Shown: in pieces, positions 48,601 through 58,039 of the stretch
Layout: each line of letters starts with the position of its first letter
How positions within the stretch are numbered: position 1 is the first letter of the stretch
Assembly (NCBI RefSeq): GCF_032854445.1
Contig: NC_088295.1
Coordinates: 67,177,058-67,241,057 of the forward strand
Reading direction: 5' to 3'
DNA: 64,000 nt
DNA from: Liolophura sinensis
Taxonomy: Eukaryota > Mollusca > Polyplacophora > Chitonida > Chitonidae
The notes under the pieces: generated by a model
Told to the model about the DNA's origin: nothing
The model's database searches: none
The model's input: the letters and a program-made list of their open reading frames with translations, nothing else
Program-made: the position numbers and the translations under genes

Positions 48601-51600
48601 CCAGCTTTTATTTATTTAGTTATTTATTGGATTGGGTTTTTACGCCGTACTCAAGAATAATTCACTCATACGACGGTGGTCAGCATTATGGTGGGAGGAA
48701 ACCGGGTTCAAGCTTTCATGATATAGGCCTACATGTACATACTGTGTGTAACGACGTCTTGAAGAATCCTTAACTGATTTCCAGGAAGATTAAGATCCCG
48801 ACGGTCTTTGGATTCTGTTTCTATGTCAACTCCTGCAACAAATCAACGATAAGAAGAATGAATGAATGCTTGGGGTTTGACGTCGTCCTTAACAATTTTT
48901 CAGTTATATGACGACGAGTCATAAGGAGTGTGTACAGATACTGTGTCTTCTTGTGGCAGGGCGAGTCCATGCCGCCAAATTGCAGCTGCCAAAGTATCAT
49001 GCCAAAGACACCAGACATGACACCCCACCCAGTCACATTATATTGACACCGGGCCAACCAGCCCTGTTTCCTTCATTTAATCTCTCAGACATCAAATCTC
49101 TCAGACATGAACAAGTATCATTTCAAAGTCTTTAGTATAACCCGAAACGGGTTTGAACCTGGGTCTCCCGACTTCGAGGCGGACGCTCTAACCATTAGGC
49201 CACCGAAACGGTCGCGCTAAGGTAAACATCTAACATTTTTCACCGTTTCTCATGAGCTATTTGGGAGTCTGTATTACCTGTTCCCAGGCAGACGACGACA
49301 ATTTCGGAGTTCTTCATTGAGTCCAGGACCTCGCCCTGGTTATACTGTGTACAGCGGTTATCTGAACAGCCCTGCCCCAAACTGCCAATATCTGCCAGTG
49401 TCTTCAGACTGGTGAAGGGTGTACTGGTGAACCTGGCGTCAACGTCAGGCGTGTAGTCTCCAAACTGTTGGTTACGGTTATTCGCCATTGGTCCAACAAT
49501 CTGAAACATATAAAGAGAGATATAAACAGACACCGAAAGATATATTAATCAGATACCGCACAGAGCGATACAAACAAATATAAAAAGACACAAAAAGATA
49601 AAGAGAGATATTAATAGAAACAGATAGATGCAAACAAATATAAACAGATAGAGAGATACAGATACAAAGAGACACGAGCACAAGTAGAGAGATACAGAAA
49701 TAAAGATACCTAAAGAAACAAACAGATACATTTTATGGGATGAGACACTGGAACTGAAGACATCCAAAGCAAGATTGTGCAGTCTACTCTCTCTCTCCTA
49801 TCATACACAGTAGAGTGCCGTTTGTCTCTGTCAAAGAAGTTGCGGAACTGTCACTTTGGATCTCTGACAAAAGAATTCCATGATCTCTTCTTGACTTCAC
49901 CGTTTACTATGCGCACTCGACCATGATAGAATGAGTGCTTGGGGGTTTAACGCGACCATGATAGGGATCCAACATGGTCGAGAATGCAAGTCAAATGTGA
50001 GAAGACAAATGATATTGGCTGTGTTTAACAAGAAGTTAGAAACTGTGAGTACAAATGTCCTCTTGGAAGTTTGCCTTTCATTTTTTTCTCTACTTTTTTC
50101 TTTTCCATTTTGTTTTCCTGTCCAACTAGCTACACTTGCAAGTTTCGGGCATACTTTATTGGTCGTTGCAATTTATGTGTTCATTATCAATATTCTGACT
50201 AATTATAATGCTCAAAATAGAGCTCTGAGGCAACACCAACAAATAGAAATGCCTAACCACTCTTTGATTTCAAGTTGTTTTGCCACATTATTTACCAATT
50301 TATCAGCTCGTCAACCCATCAACAGGCATCCAAAGGGTATGTAAATCTTTCGCAATGTCAAAGCAAAAAAACGTCCAAGAGCTTTAATACAGGTTCTATA
50401 TTTGCGCTAGGCTCTCTGCTATAAACTATAAACTATAAACAAGAGTTACAAACCAATAAGTTCATATGATGAAAGAAAGCGTTTATGGCAATGTTTTTTT
50501 TTTCTGAAAAATACTCACCGCAATTTTTCTGTAATGTTTCTTCGGGAGTGGCAGGAAACCATTAACGTTCTTGAGGAGAACAATAGACTCGATGGCTGCT
50601 TTGACAGCCAAGCTCCTGTGAGGTTGACTCTGTACAACGGACAGATCCAGTTTACTGTACGGGTTCATGGATTTGGGGTCAAAGTCTCCCAGTCTCATCC
50701 GAGTCATGAAAAGGGGTTTTACTCTCTCACGGAGAGTTGCCTCGGATATCTTACCCTGCTTGAACGCTTCATCTAGTAAATAGAAAATGGAATACAGTTA
50801 TTCTATATATGTAGCTGGACAGATGTTTATAGAATTCTTTTTTTGTTTATATTCTGCATTTTTGTCTATGGAAATACTTAAAACGCTTCATTTATATGAT
50901 GTCGGGGAAAAATCAAGGGAAAATTACAAAAGTGTGAAAGTGTGCTAAATATTTGAGATGGAGTGTTCACTTATCTGACTATAACAACATTACTCGTGTT
51001 AAATTACGGCAGTATATAGTCTCTAACGTCTAACATATATTACGTAGTCGAAAATGAACGCATGGAAACCGGCCTACAGATTGCGGTATACACGGGTTGT
51101 GGGGCATTAGGGTAAGGTCCGAACAACTCCAGATTGCACCCCGCATTTACACAGGCGGCAGCAGTGTCCACGTTGTTGTTGATGTATTTATGCCAGCCGA
51201 TGATATTCTCCAGGGCCTCCTGGTCACTGATGACATAGCCTTGAAACCCCCATTTCTTTCTCAGTATGTCAGTGAGCAGCTTCTTGTTAGCACAGGCCGG
51301 TACACCGTTTATTCTTGAAAGAAGAATGAATCATTTTGACATTATGCCACTTCATCTAAATCCCACGTCTGTTAAATTGTAATCACTGTATTTTTTAAAC
51401 CTAATTCTGCTTAAGTTTGGTGCTTCCGGGCGTGCAGTTTGCTACCTTTTAAGTATTTACAGGAACTTATAATAAAACTCTAACAAGGCTAAATTGACAT
51501 GAGACCGTATTAAAAATTTCATCGATTATTGATGCTCTGGTTTTGATCTCTGTATCTATGTCTTTTATTAGATATTATACCAGCTTTATCGTGGCAAAAA

Positions 51601-54600
51601 TGAAAAAGAAGACAACTGATCATGACTGAACTTATGGCCAAGACTAGACGTTTTCAGATTTTACAAACACTTTTAGACAAAAGTAATTCACCAATCTTTA
51701 AATGCAGTCAGGTCTACACCAAAAAGACAGGACTTGGATTGATTGAATATAATATGCATTGCTTTCCCCCTAAATGATTCCTTGGTGCTTAAAATCGTGC
51801 AGAATGAGTCAAATACTGTACGTTTCACAAACACTTGAAAAATGTGAGTCTAGATAAATTCTTGCGATAGAAACGTTTTTCTCACCGGTTGTAACTGCAC
51901 ATAATGCTGTAAGTCCCAGCTTGGACGCACATCCGAAACTGAGGCAGGAAGGTTACGTGCAGATCCCTTTCACTAACCTGTTAAGCCCGGCATAACTGTT
52001 AGGTCACCGTTATGAGTACCCAAAATGTTTGCGAATCGCACTTTTTTAAATCTTGGTATGTCGATTTCAACTGATATCACACATAATTTAGGTTATTGCC
52101 AGAAAATGGATGTGTGTGTTTCATTTTACGATATTTAATTGTGTTATTGAAATATTTTATAAAATACAAACCAACCATAAATAAAGACAATCTCAATCAC
52201 TATTTAATACTATTCCCTTCTTAACTTGCCCAAACACCCGCTACTCGACAGAATTGGCATATACAGCATCTTTGACGATGAAACGGACAATTAACTTTGG
52301 GTGTCAACACTTACAGGTAAGATTTATTTTTCAGTGAGCTTTAAGAAATGCAAGGAAATTTCCATTGGTGCAAGTGAACCAATAAGTGACACGCTATTTT
52401 CTCAGTTATTCTTAGATGTCATAAAATGTAATGTACAAAGACGTAAAAAGACACAAACCTTTGCATCAAACCCAAATCTTGACACAGGGTTGTCTTCGGG
52501 ACCAGCATGCACCGCGAAATGTTTACATCCGGCGTTAGTTCGGATATAGCGTGAATGGTTGCCTTGGAGACCCCAAATGTAGTTCTGAGCATAAACTCCA
52601 CTGAGATAAGGATCCTCACCATACGTCTCCTGTGCATTGGTATGATACAAAAACAAGTCACAGTATTTTGCATTATCAAAGTATTACATCAACTAGATAA
52701 ATGTAGACATTATCTTTTTCTATATTTACGAAACCAGACTACACAACAATGTTGGATTAACAATGGATAATGATATGATATCAAATGAAAAAGCAATTTG
52801 TTGTAAGTGAAAAGAAATTGTGCATATGATTATAACGGCTATACTTTGCATTTAATGTATTTATTTGGCATTATGGTGAGGAAAGAACGGGGGAAACCTA
52901 TGTTCATTCGCAGGGTTGCACGTCAATGACACTGTTCACAGTATAAAACGAAGTCAGACGAGAATAGTCATTGTTTCAGGAGGTTCACTCGTCAAGTTTG
53001 AAAACTGGTAAGATATTTAGAGTAGGTTGATGAAACAAGTAATACATACCTGGTTCCTTCCCCAGAGAGGATGCTTCATAATGTTAATGACCGGACTGAA
53101 GCAGCTGATACCTTTGTACATACCGTACTGATTGCGCTTCACGTAGTCATTATATTTAGCGTGTACCTCCACAGAAATGGCCTCGGCCACTTCACGGATC
53201 AGCCTAGGACTTAAGAGAGTAATAAAAAAGACCATTTCTTAAAATTAATAACTGCAACACAGACTGATATTACCTACAATACAGCTGCCTTTCACATCGA
53301 GGAAGAAATATGTAAATCCATAAAAAAAATGTGAAAAGCCAAAATGGAATTTTAGCAGGGTTTTGTTTTGAGGGTAATGAATTAGTTTTGCAGGAAACCA
53401 ATCATCATCTGAAATAAAAGTGTTACTTCGTTGTTTATGTACTATGTTATATCACAGGTACCGGCCCCGATAGCACGATTGGTAGAGCGTCCACTTCGGG
53501 AACGGTAGATCCAAGGGGATAGTGCAGCGACCGGTTGACCCATTATCAGTATAATGGGCGGGGCGGCTTACTTGCCTTCGGTAAGTCATCTCAGTGCAGC
53601 AGCACTAGATAAAAGAGGGGTGGAAATCCGTCTTGCAACAAGGAGGCACATTACACGTGCATGCACCCTAAGGACTCCTTCGTTGTTATATGACTGAAAA
53701 ATTGTTAAGTACGACGTTAAACCCCAAGCACTCACTCACTCACTATGTCACATGTACTGTATTGATCTTTATATTTGATTAATGTCTTACAACGTATTTA
53801 CTTCTGTGTTGGCGGTCTCTTGTATACCTGAAGGAAACCAGGAACCAACCATAGTTATACTTAGAAGAAATCAGACGACGGTCTGACTATAAGGTTTATA
53901 CCTCGAGGAAACCTGGTGGTGGTCAAAGTTCTACCTGGAGGAAACCAGGTGGCGATACGGTGATATACCAGTAGGAAACCAGACAATGCAATGGGTGGTG
54001 GTAAGGGTTACACCTGGAGGAAGCCTGGTGGCGGACAGGTCTATGCCTGTAGGAAACCACGTGATGATCAGGGTCATACCTGGTGGAAACCAGGTGGCTC
54101 CCAGGCTTATAATAGAAGAAAACCAGATGAAGAACCGGACGGGTCACCATACTTCTCCAGATATCTAGCAAATATTGCGTATATTTCCGCAGGTGAGCTA
54201 GTGAACATTTAGCGACTTGTGACACTTTGCCTGGCAGAATACACTACTTTAAACATCTCGACCAAAGACAGCTGTGTTGATAAAATGTTCACCAGTTTAA
54301 TTGAGACCTACTTCCAGGCTGCTGCTAGTCCTATGGCCTGCGGAAAGCCCGTGGCCTCTCCGGCAAAAGCGTCCCCTCTCAGGCACTCAGTGTCCCAGGA
54401 ATAACGTGGGATTCCAAGTCTGGTAATGGCCGGAGAGGCGTCCGTTCCCCCGTGAAGCATCTGGTCAGCTATTTCCTGGGGTGTTAGCCTCTTGACTAGG
54501 TCCTCAACTCTCTCTTCCCATGACAGCTTCGTGTTCCTGAACGGTGCATCGTCCACCAAGAACGCCTTGGCGTGGACGATAAGAAGGCAACCGAAAAGTA

Positions 54601-54616
54601 TGCCCAAACCATCCAT
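45606..54616 (-). CDS. GH3 beta-D-xylosidase-type glycosidase, gene B
   Basis: Twelve minus-strand exons, 5' to 3': 54616-54312, 53209-53050, 52629-52459, 51977-51886, 51313-51078, 50772-50519, 49500-49278, 48832-48743, 48463-48255, 47266-47063, 46477-46300 and 45721-45606 (stop TAA). The spliced frame is open for 745 residues. A signal peptide (GLGILFGCLLIVHAKA) precedes FLVDDAPF. Family motifs in order: WDTECLRGD, HPLWGRNQ/ETYGEDPYLSG, CKHFAVHAG, CSYNRINGVPACAN, GYVISDQEA (Asp nucleophile), ETESKDRRDLNLPGNQ (acid/base region), GEPLYSFGYGLSYS, and the C-terminal fibronectin-III-like domain (AVWHDDRGFVIEPG). The expected product is a secreted exo-acting beta-xylosidase or a related beta-glycosidase. 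Exon lengths equal those of gene A except for exon 1 and in-frame differences of one codon in exons 5 and 11. It is convergent with gene A, 1.4 kb apart. Confidence 0.92.
46590..46790 (+). repeat. SINE of a further type sharing the family-1 tail
   Basis: A possible tRNA-like B box (gagtgttcaaaccc) is followed by tactgtgcctttaagtcagg, a cttcggcttcctccaataa centre and the end attcttgaatacggcgttaa. It lies in intron 10 of GH3 gene B. Confidence 0.6.
46825..46905 (+). repeat. SINE 3' fragment
   Basis: Contains ggtttactctgggcactccg and gacaccgtcatatgagtgaa, then atattcttaga, diverged from family 1. Related fragment at 56290-56385. Confidence 0.5.
47808..47866 (+). pseudogene. Possible relic of GH3 exon 7
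   Basis: Resembles part of exon 7 of GH3 gene A: agtggcctccagtccgc matches agtggccttcagtccgc in the gene, followed by a diverged gattgtctttgg end. It sits in intron 9 of gene B but in the opposite orientation, so it is not an exon of B. The match is short (about 50-60 bases). Confidence 0.4.
47889..48153 (+). repeat. SINE, full length, family 1
   Basis: Head ggtctccgtagctcagtcga, body with tgagttcaagtccaaccc, intact centre and 3' end, tail (aaat/aaac)n. It lies in intron 9 of GH3 gene B, 102 bases downstream (on the gene's strand, upstream on plus) of exon 9. Confidence 0.92.
48610..48712 (-). repeat. SINE fragment, family 1
   Basis: Tail complement tttatttatttagttattta and the gtactcaagaataattcact block through ggtgggaggaaaccggg; the rest is missing. 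Located in intron 8 of GH3 gene B. Confidence 0.8.
48858..49216 (-). repeat. SINE, full length, family 2
   Basis: Read on the minus strand: a tRNA-like head with A box (tggcctaatgg) and B box (ggttcaaaccc), a body with ggttggcccggtgtcaatat, then aatgtgactgggtggggtgt, and the tail catataactgaaaaattgtt followed by a cgacgtcaaaccccaag end. About 360 bp, in intron 7 of GH3 gene B. It shares its core and tail with the copies at 20626 and 53463 despite a different head-body segment. Confidence 0.85.
49505..49735. repeat. Degenerate purine-rich low-complexity tract
   Basis: Irregular repeats of gata, aaaca and agagata over 230 bases, in intron 6 of GH3 gene B. The long hydrophobic minus-strand reading frames here (ISLYLFVSV-like) are products of this composition. 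Confidence 0.7.
52858..52918 (-). repeat. Decayed SINE fragment
   Basis: tatttatttggcattatggtg, then ggggaaaccta..ttcattcgcagg keeps the family-1 order with a large deletion. Located in intron 2 of GH3 gene B. Confidence 0.5.
53463..53744 (+). repeat. SINE, full length, family 2 (variant head)
   Basis: Head ggccccgatagcacgattgg...cggtagatcc, body with ccattatcagtataatgggc and acttgccttcggtaagtcat, and the complete tail tatatgactgaaaaattgtt...acgacgttaaaccccaagc followed by (actc)n. It lies in intron 1 of GH3 gene B. Confidence 0.88.
53825..54135. repeat. 33-bp minisatellite
   Basis: Imperfect units of about 33 bp, for example acctggaggaaaccaggtgg plus 13 bases, with unit starts near 53900, 53933, 53967, 54012, 54045, 54078 and 54111. 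Each unit contains an imperfect cctgg...ccagg inverted repeat. It lies in intron 1 of GH3 gene B. The plus strand is open over several units (GGGQVY.CRKP), which I attribute to the period being a multiple of three. Confidence 0.75.
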
Positions 54617-54812
54617 AGGTCCTGTCACCCAGAACAACTGTTGCTCAGGCCTCCAACGAATGGGATTACATTCCAAAACACTTCTTATCAACACACCTTG
54701 GTCTGCTTCTATATCTAACCTACTTCACTCTGTTATCAAGCAGTATTATACAAGAAGGAGTTATGACATTGAACTGCTAAGCCTTCACTATGGCACAGAA
54801 TCATAATAGATA

Positions 54813-54828
54813 ATATGGAATTCCATAT
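54813..54828. promoter_or_regulatory. 16-bp palindrome upstream of GH3 gene B
   Basis: ATATGGAATTCCATAT is a perfect palindrome about 200 bases before the gene B start codon. Its half site TGGAA is shared with the duplicated palindrome upstream of gene A. A role in transcription is inferred only from position and symmetry. Confidence 0.3.
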
Positions 54829-54866
54829 ACAAAGGACATGGGTAGCGTTGGAACAGAAAGAGCTTA

Positions 54867-54917
54867 AAACAACTGATATATTTTGCCTATCGACTCATAA
54901 CATATCAGTTGTTTTCT
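54867..54917. other. Inverted repeat, 14-bp arms
   Basis: aaaacaactgatat and atatcagttgtttt are exact reverse complements separated by about 23 bases, roughly 250 bases upstream of GH3 gene B. It could be a small MITE remnant or a fold-back duplication. Confidence 0.6.
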
Positions 54918-54929
54918 TCGGTTTAAATT

Positions 54930-55790
54930 AGGTAGAACATGCAGTATTACCGTGTGAGCACAAGTAACCTGTTAGCAAAATCTGAATATGTATTTGAAGA
55001 ATATTTCCCCATGCCCTAAAAGTAAGAAAAAAATGAACTGTGACCACCTACTTAAACCTGGCTCCACAAATCGTTTAAAGAAGCACTGACCCATACGTAC
55101 ATGTATTTCACGAGGCTTCTATGACCTTAAAATGAATTACCGTTACTTCAAAAATTTGACACCTGGAACCAAAAATGCTTAGAAAAATTATTATACCCTC
55201 TAAAAATACGTCGTAGACATGCACTTTACTTTACAGTTAACATGACTATCCGTGGTACGTGATGTTCGTGGTTCGAATCCATCTCTTGGTCATATCACAT
55301 ACCTGCATCATATTTTATACCTTTGTTATTTTTGCCCCTTAATACATTAGACCCAGCAAAGTAAACACTTTGAGAAAAAGAATTATATTACTTTCCAAAG
55401 GAATTTTGTAATGAAAATGTGTATACAAGTTCCCGTTAATCCAACCCAAGAGTTCATATATATACATATCAATGAAATGGCAATCAACACGTACGCATGC
55501 ATATATAAACACAGAGTTAATTAAATGACAGTAGTATAGGCTGTACTTAGAACAAACCCTCAAAACCGATATAGAAAATATTTCAGCTAATAAAGCGGAA
55601 AACATGAGTTTGATAAAGCTAATAAAGTGGAAATATTGGTTTTGATAAAGTATAAAAAAAAACGTTGGTTTGATATTCGTAATGGTATGTTGTACAGTAG
55701 TTACAAGGTCACGGCTGTTTGTTCACTCCCACGTTCTACCTAAATTTACCGTGTATGTAACGTCGTTTCCCTTGAAAACCGAGTCCTGCC
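54930..55790. other. Intergenic stretch between GH3 gene B and the next gene
   Basis: No supported exon. A B-box-like gtggttcgaatcc near 55268 hints at a lone tRNA-derived remnant. The rest is AT-rich. Confidence 0.5.
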
Positions 55791-55795
55791 GATGC

Positions 55796-55841
55796 TGACG
55801 TCACACAAGACAGACGGACAATGTCAGCGACTGTGACGTCA
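55796..55841 (+). promoter_or_regulatory. Two perfect CRE sites
   Basis: TGACGTCA occurs at 55796-55803 and 55834-55841, both as the full 8-bp cAMP-response element bound by CREB/ATF proteins. They lie about 80-125 bases upstream of a TATA-like box and about 160-210 bases before the start codon at 56003, the usual position for proximal CREs. Confidence 0.6.
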
Positions 55842-55919
55842 CACCGATTGTCCGGCTTTGTGTTGGTTACGCTGTTGTAGGCGGCATACTACAGACAACA
55901 CTTGGTTGATGTGTGACGG

Positions 55920-55928
55920 ATATATATT
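55920..55928 (+). promoter_or_regulatory. TATA-like box
   Basis: atatatatt lies about 80 bases before the start codon at 56003, downstream of two CREs. A start site about 30 bases further would give a 5' leader of around 50 bases. Confidence 0.45.
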
Positions 55929-56002
55929 GTGGCAAAGCGATCTTACGACTTATCCTAGTCACAAAGATGGTACAATGTTAAGGAGTGACTATAACAGTGA
56001 CT

Positions 56003-57871
56003 ATGTACACTCAATTAGTCTCTATCAGCACCATTTGGATGGTGTTGGTGCTCAGCACTCGGGAGCCGTCGTCTCTCACAAACTTCACTGAGGTGATGGA
56101 CGAGGAAGGAAACCTTCCCGACTGTAGGTAAGTGGGATGTAATGGTAGAGACACAACACAGTCGACATGAACTTTACTCGTGGATGAGCCACTTATTACA
56201 GCGGCCATACCGAAGATTTCACCCGTGACTTTATATAGGAATTGAACTCTGATCAGCAAGGCCGAAGTCATCAGGTATGTCAGAAGGGTCGTGGTTTACT
56301 CCAGACATGCGCTCTGGTTCTCCTCGTCTATCAACCAGACCATCGTCGTATATGGGTAATTTGGTAACTCTCGTGAACAACATTAAATATCCATCAACCT
56401 AATAATATATAAACACAGAAAGATAAGGATTTAAGGAATAGTTAATTTCTCGTTTCTTGAATATTTTTTAAGCGTATTTCATAAATTATCCAAATAGTTT
56501 TAAGACATTCATTTATAGGCGTTATAGGTTAGGCGTTTCTTACTGACAATTTTCTAACTCACAGGAACAAATTCCCTCTCCGAATCATCGACATGGATGC
56601 AATATCCAGCACAATGGCTACAGGAATGTGTCCAAATATCCCTTGGGGCTTGGGGATGGGCACGGCAAAGCAGGGGCTTCGTTATCCAAGAAAACCTCGA
56701 GGCGAAGAACAGACTCCTGTTAAGGTAATGTATACAACGCTGTAAAAATATCATCTTGTCCCTATAATGAATTTTATATTTATTTTTTAGTATAATTTTA
56801 TTTCCATCTGCGTATGAATACCAATGTACGTAATAGTAGTAAAGTACTGTTTTTTCTGTTTTAAGCCTTCACCGATGACTGGGTACCACAGACTTCCTCC
56901 AGCTCCCGCCATCTTGTATAACACAAAGGAGATGTATTCTATGAGGAAGTATGGAGATACGATGGCTGTCAACACGACCCTCTATGTGGCACACAACCAC
57001 ACATGGGGTGATCAGATAGAAACCGATTGTGGACGCCCACAATTTGACGGCCTGGATACTGAATGTGTGATGCTGATTGTCACACACCTAGCACACCTAA
57101 TAATCTCCAGGAAGAATTTCTGGAAAGCAGGTATGCAACAGTAGAATTAAAATGAAATTTGTATGTCACGTTTATTTAATGAAAAAAAAAGATTTTAATA
57201 TCTGAGCGTTAGAGAGTGGTGCCATTCGTCTCTGCTTTTAACAATGTGTTGGGAAAACAAAGAGGTTTTCAGTTATCTTTGTCAAAAAAAAAACGTTCCC
57301 CACGTTTTTTTTTCTATTTGATAAGCCCTATTGACATGATATATTTCGTAATTTTGGTATTTCATTTTCCTTTACAGGATTGAACACTTGTTTACAAAAA
57401 CTTAAACCAAACACTGGTGATAAGGATTGCAAGGTTCAGATAGCAAGTGAAGCCGATATGTGCACACCAAAAAAGCGCAAAAGGAGGAGAAAGATGAAAC
57501 CCAGAAAAAGGAATGCACCTGACGCGGCTCCAGTAGCCGATTCCAGCTGTCAGAGTGAGGACAGAAACATTGAGAATGGGAAAGACAAAGTTATACATAA
57601 TGTGGACGAATTTAAATGTGGAAAGATGTACAAAGAAGCCGGGGACAATGGAGACTACAGTGAAGACGAGTGGACTTTAGTGTGCAGAAAAGCAAACAAA
57701 CTTAAGAAAAAGAAATCGAAAGAAGCAAAGGCGGCTGAAAAATGTTGGCATGAAAGCCCAGCCGACGAAAAGAAAAACGCCGAAACACGCAAGGGACGAC
57801 GAAAAAGACGACGAAGGTCTTACCAATCACGAAATAGAGAAAATACCCATGGAGAAGAAAGATACAGTTGA
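56003..57871 (+). CDS. Unrecognised, probably secreted protein with basic C-terminal half
   Basis: Four exons: 56003-56127 (phase 2 end), 56565-56724 (phase 0), 56866-57130 (phase 1) and 57378-57871 (stop TGA). All junctions have good donors (TGTAG|GTAAGT, TTAAG|GTAATG, AGCAG|GTATGC) and pyrimidine-rich acceptors. The joined frame stays open for 347 residues. The N-terminus (TQLVSISTIWMVLVLSTREP) looks like a signal peptide. A middle region has spaced cysteines (LPDC, TGMCP, ETDCG, DTECV, LNTC, DKDC) and N-glycosylation motifs (NFT, NTT, NHT). The last exon is lysine/arginine-rich with runs such as KKRKRRRK and GRRKRRRRS, which could be proprotein-convertase sites or a nuclear-localisation signal. 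I do not recognise the family. AATAAA follows at 57973. An alternative start would make it a nuclear protein; I favour secretion moderately. Confidence 0.65.
56290..56385 (+). repeat. Decayed SINE 3' fragment
   Basis: tcgtggtttactccagacat, then tctggttctcctcg...accatcgtcgtatatgggta follows the centre and 3' end of the SINEs with high divergence. It lies in intron 1 of the gene at 56003. Confidence 0.5.
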
Positions 57872-57972
57872 AGGTCACAGAAGCCTGGAACGTAATCTGG
57901 ACATTGCTAACTTTGCAAGTGATGTTAATAACAAAGGAGTTGGGAAAAATCATACTACATACATCCTTTTTA

Positions 57973-57978
57973 AATAAA
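57973..57978 (+). terminator. Polyadenylation signal AATAAA
   Basis: The canonical hexamer lies 102 bases after the stop codon of the gene at 56003-57871. The expected cleavage zone, 15-30 bases on, coincides with a perfect hairpin. Confidence 0.55.
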
Positions 57979-57997
57979 TAGGTAAAATTAATGCTAC

Positions 57998-58039
57998 CAA
58001 GGTAACTTTGTAAACAAAGTTGTTTACAAAGTTACCTTG
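57998..58039. other. Perfect 18-bp hairpin with 6-nt loop
   Basis: caaggtaactttgtaaac, loop aaagtt, then the exact complement gtttacaaagttaccttg. It begins 20 bases after the AATAAA of the upstream gene. Whether it is part of the transcript is unknown. Confidence 0.85.

Noticed and set aside
49145-49216. Apparent tRNA gene on the minus strand with good A and B boxes
   Set aside because: It is the head of the full-length family-2 SINE, continuous with the SINE body and tail, so not an independent tRNA gene.
49478-49767. Long hydrophobic minus-strand frames rich in I, S, L, Y and C
   Set aside because: They arise from the degenerate gata/aaca low-complexity tract next to exon 7 of GH3 gene B.
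49931-50344. 137-residue plus-strand frame with two hydrophobic stretches
   Set aside because: It lies in intron 6 of GH3 gene B on the other strand, begins inside a SINE tail remnant, and its hydrophobicity comes from a T-rich tract. No splice partners or family resemblance were seen.
57750-57977. 75-residue frame overlapping the last exon of the basic protein gene
   Set aside because: It is an out-of-frame reading of the Lys/Arg-rich exon; the other frame is the one consistent with all three upstream exons.
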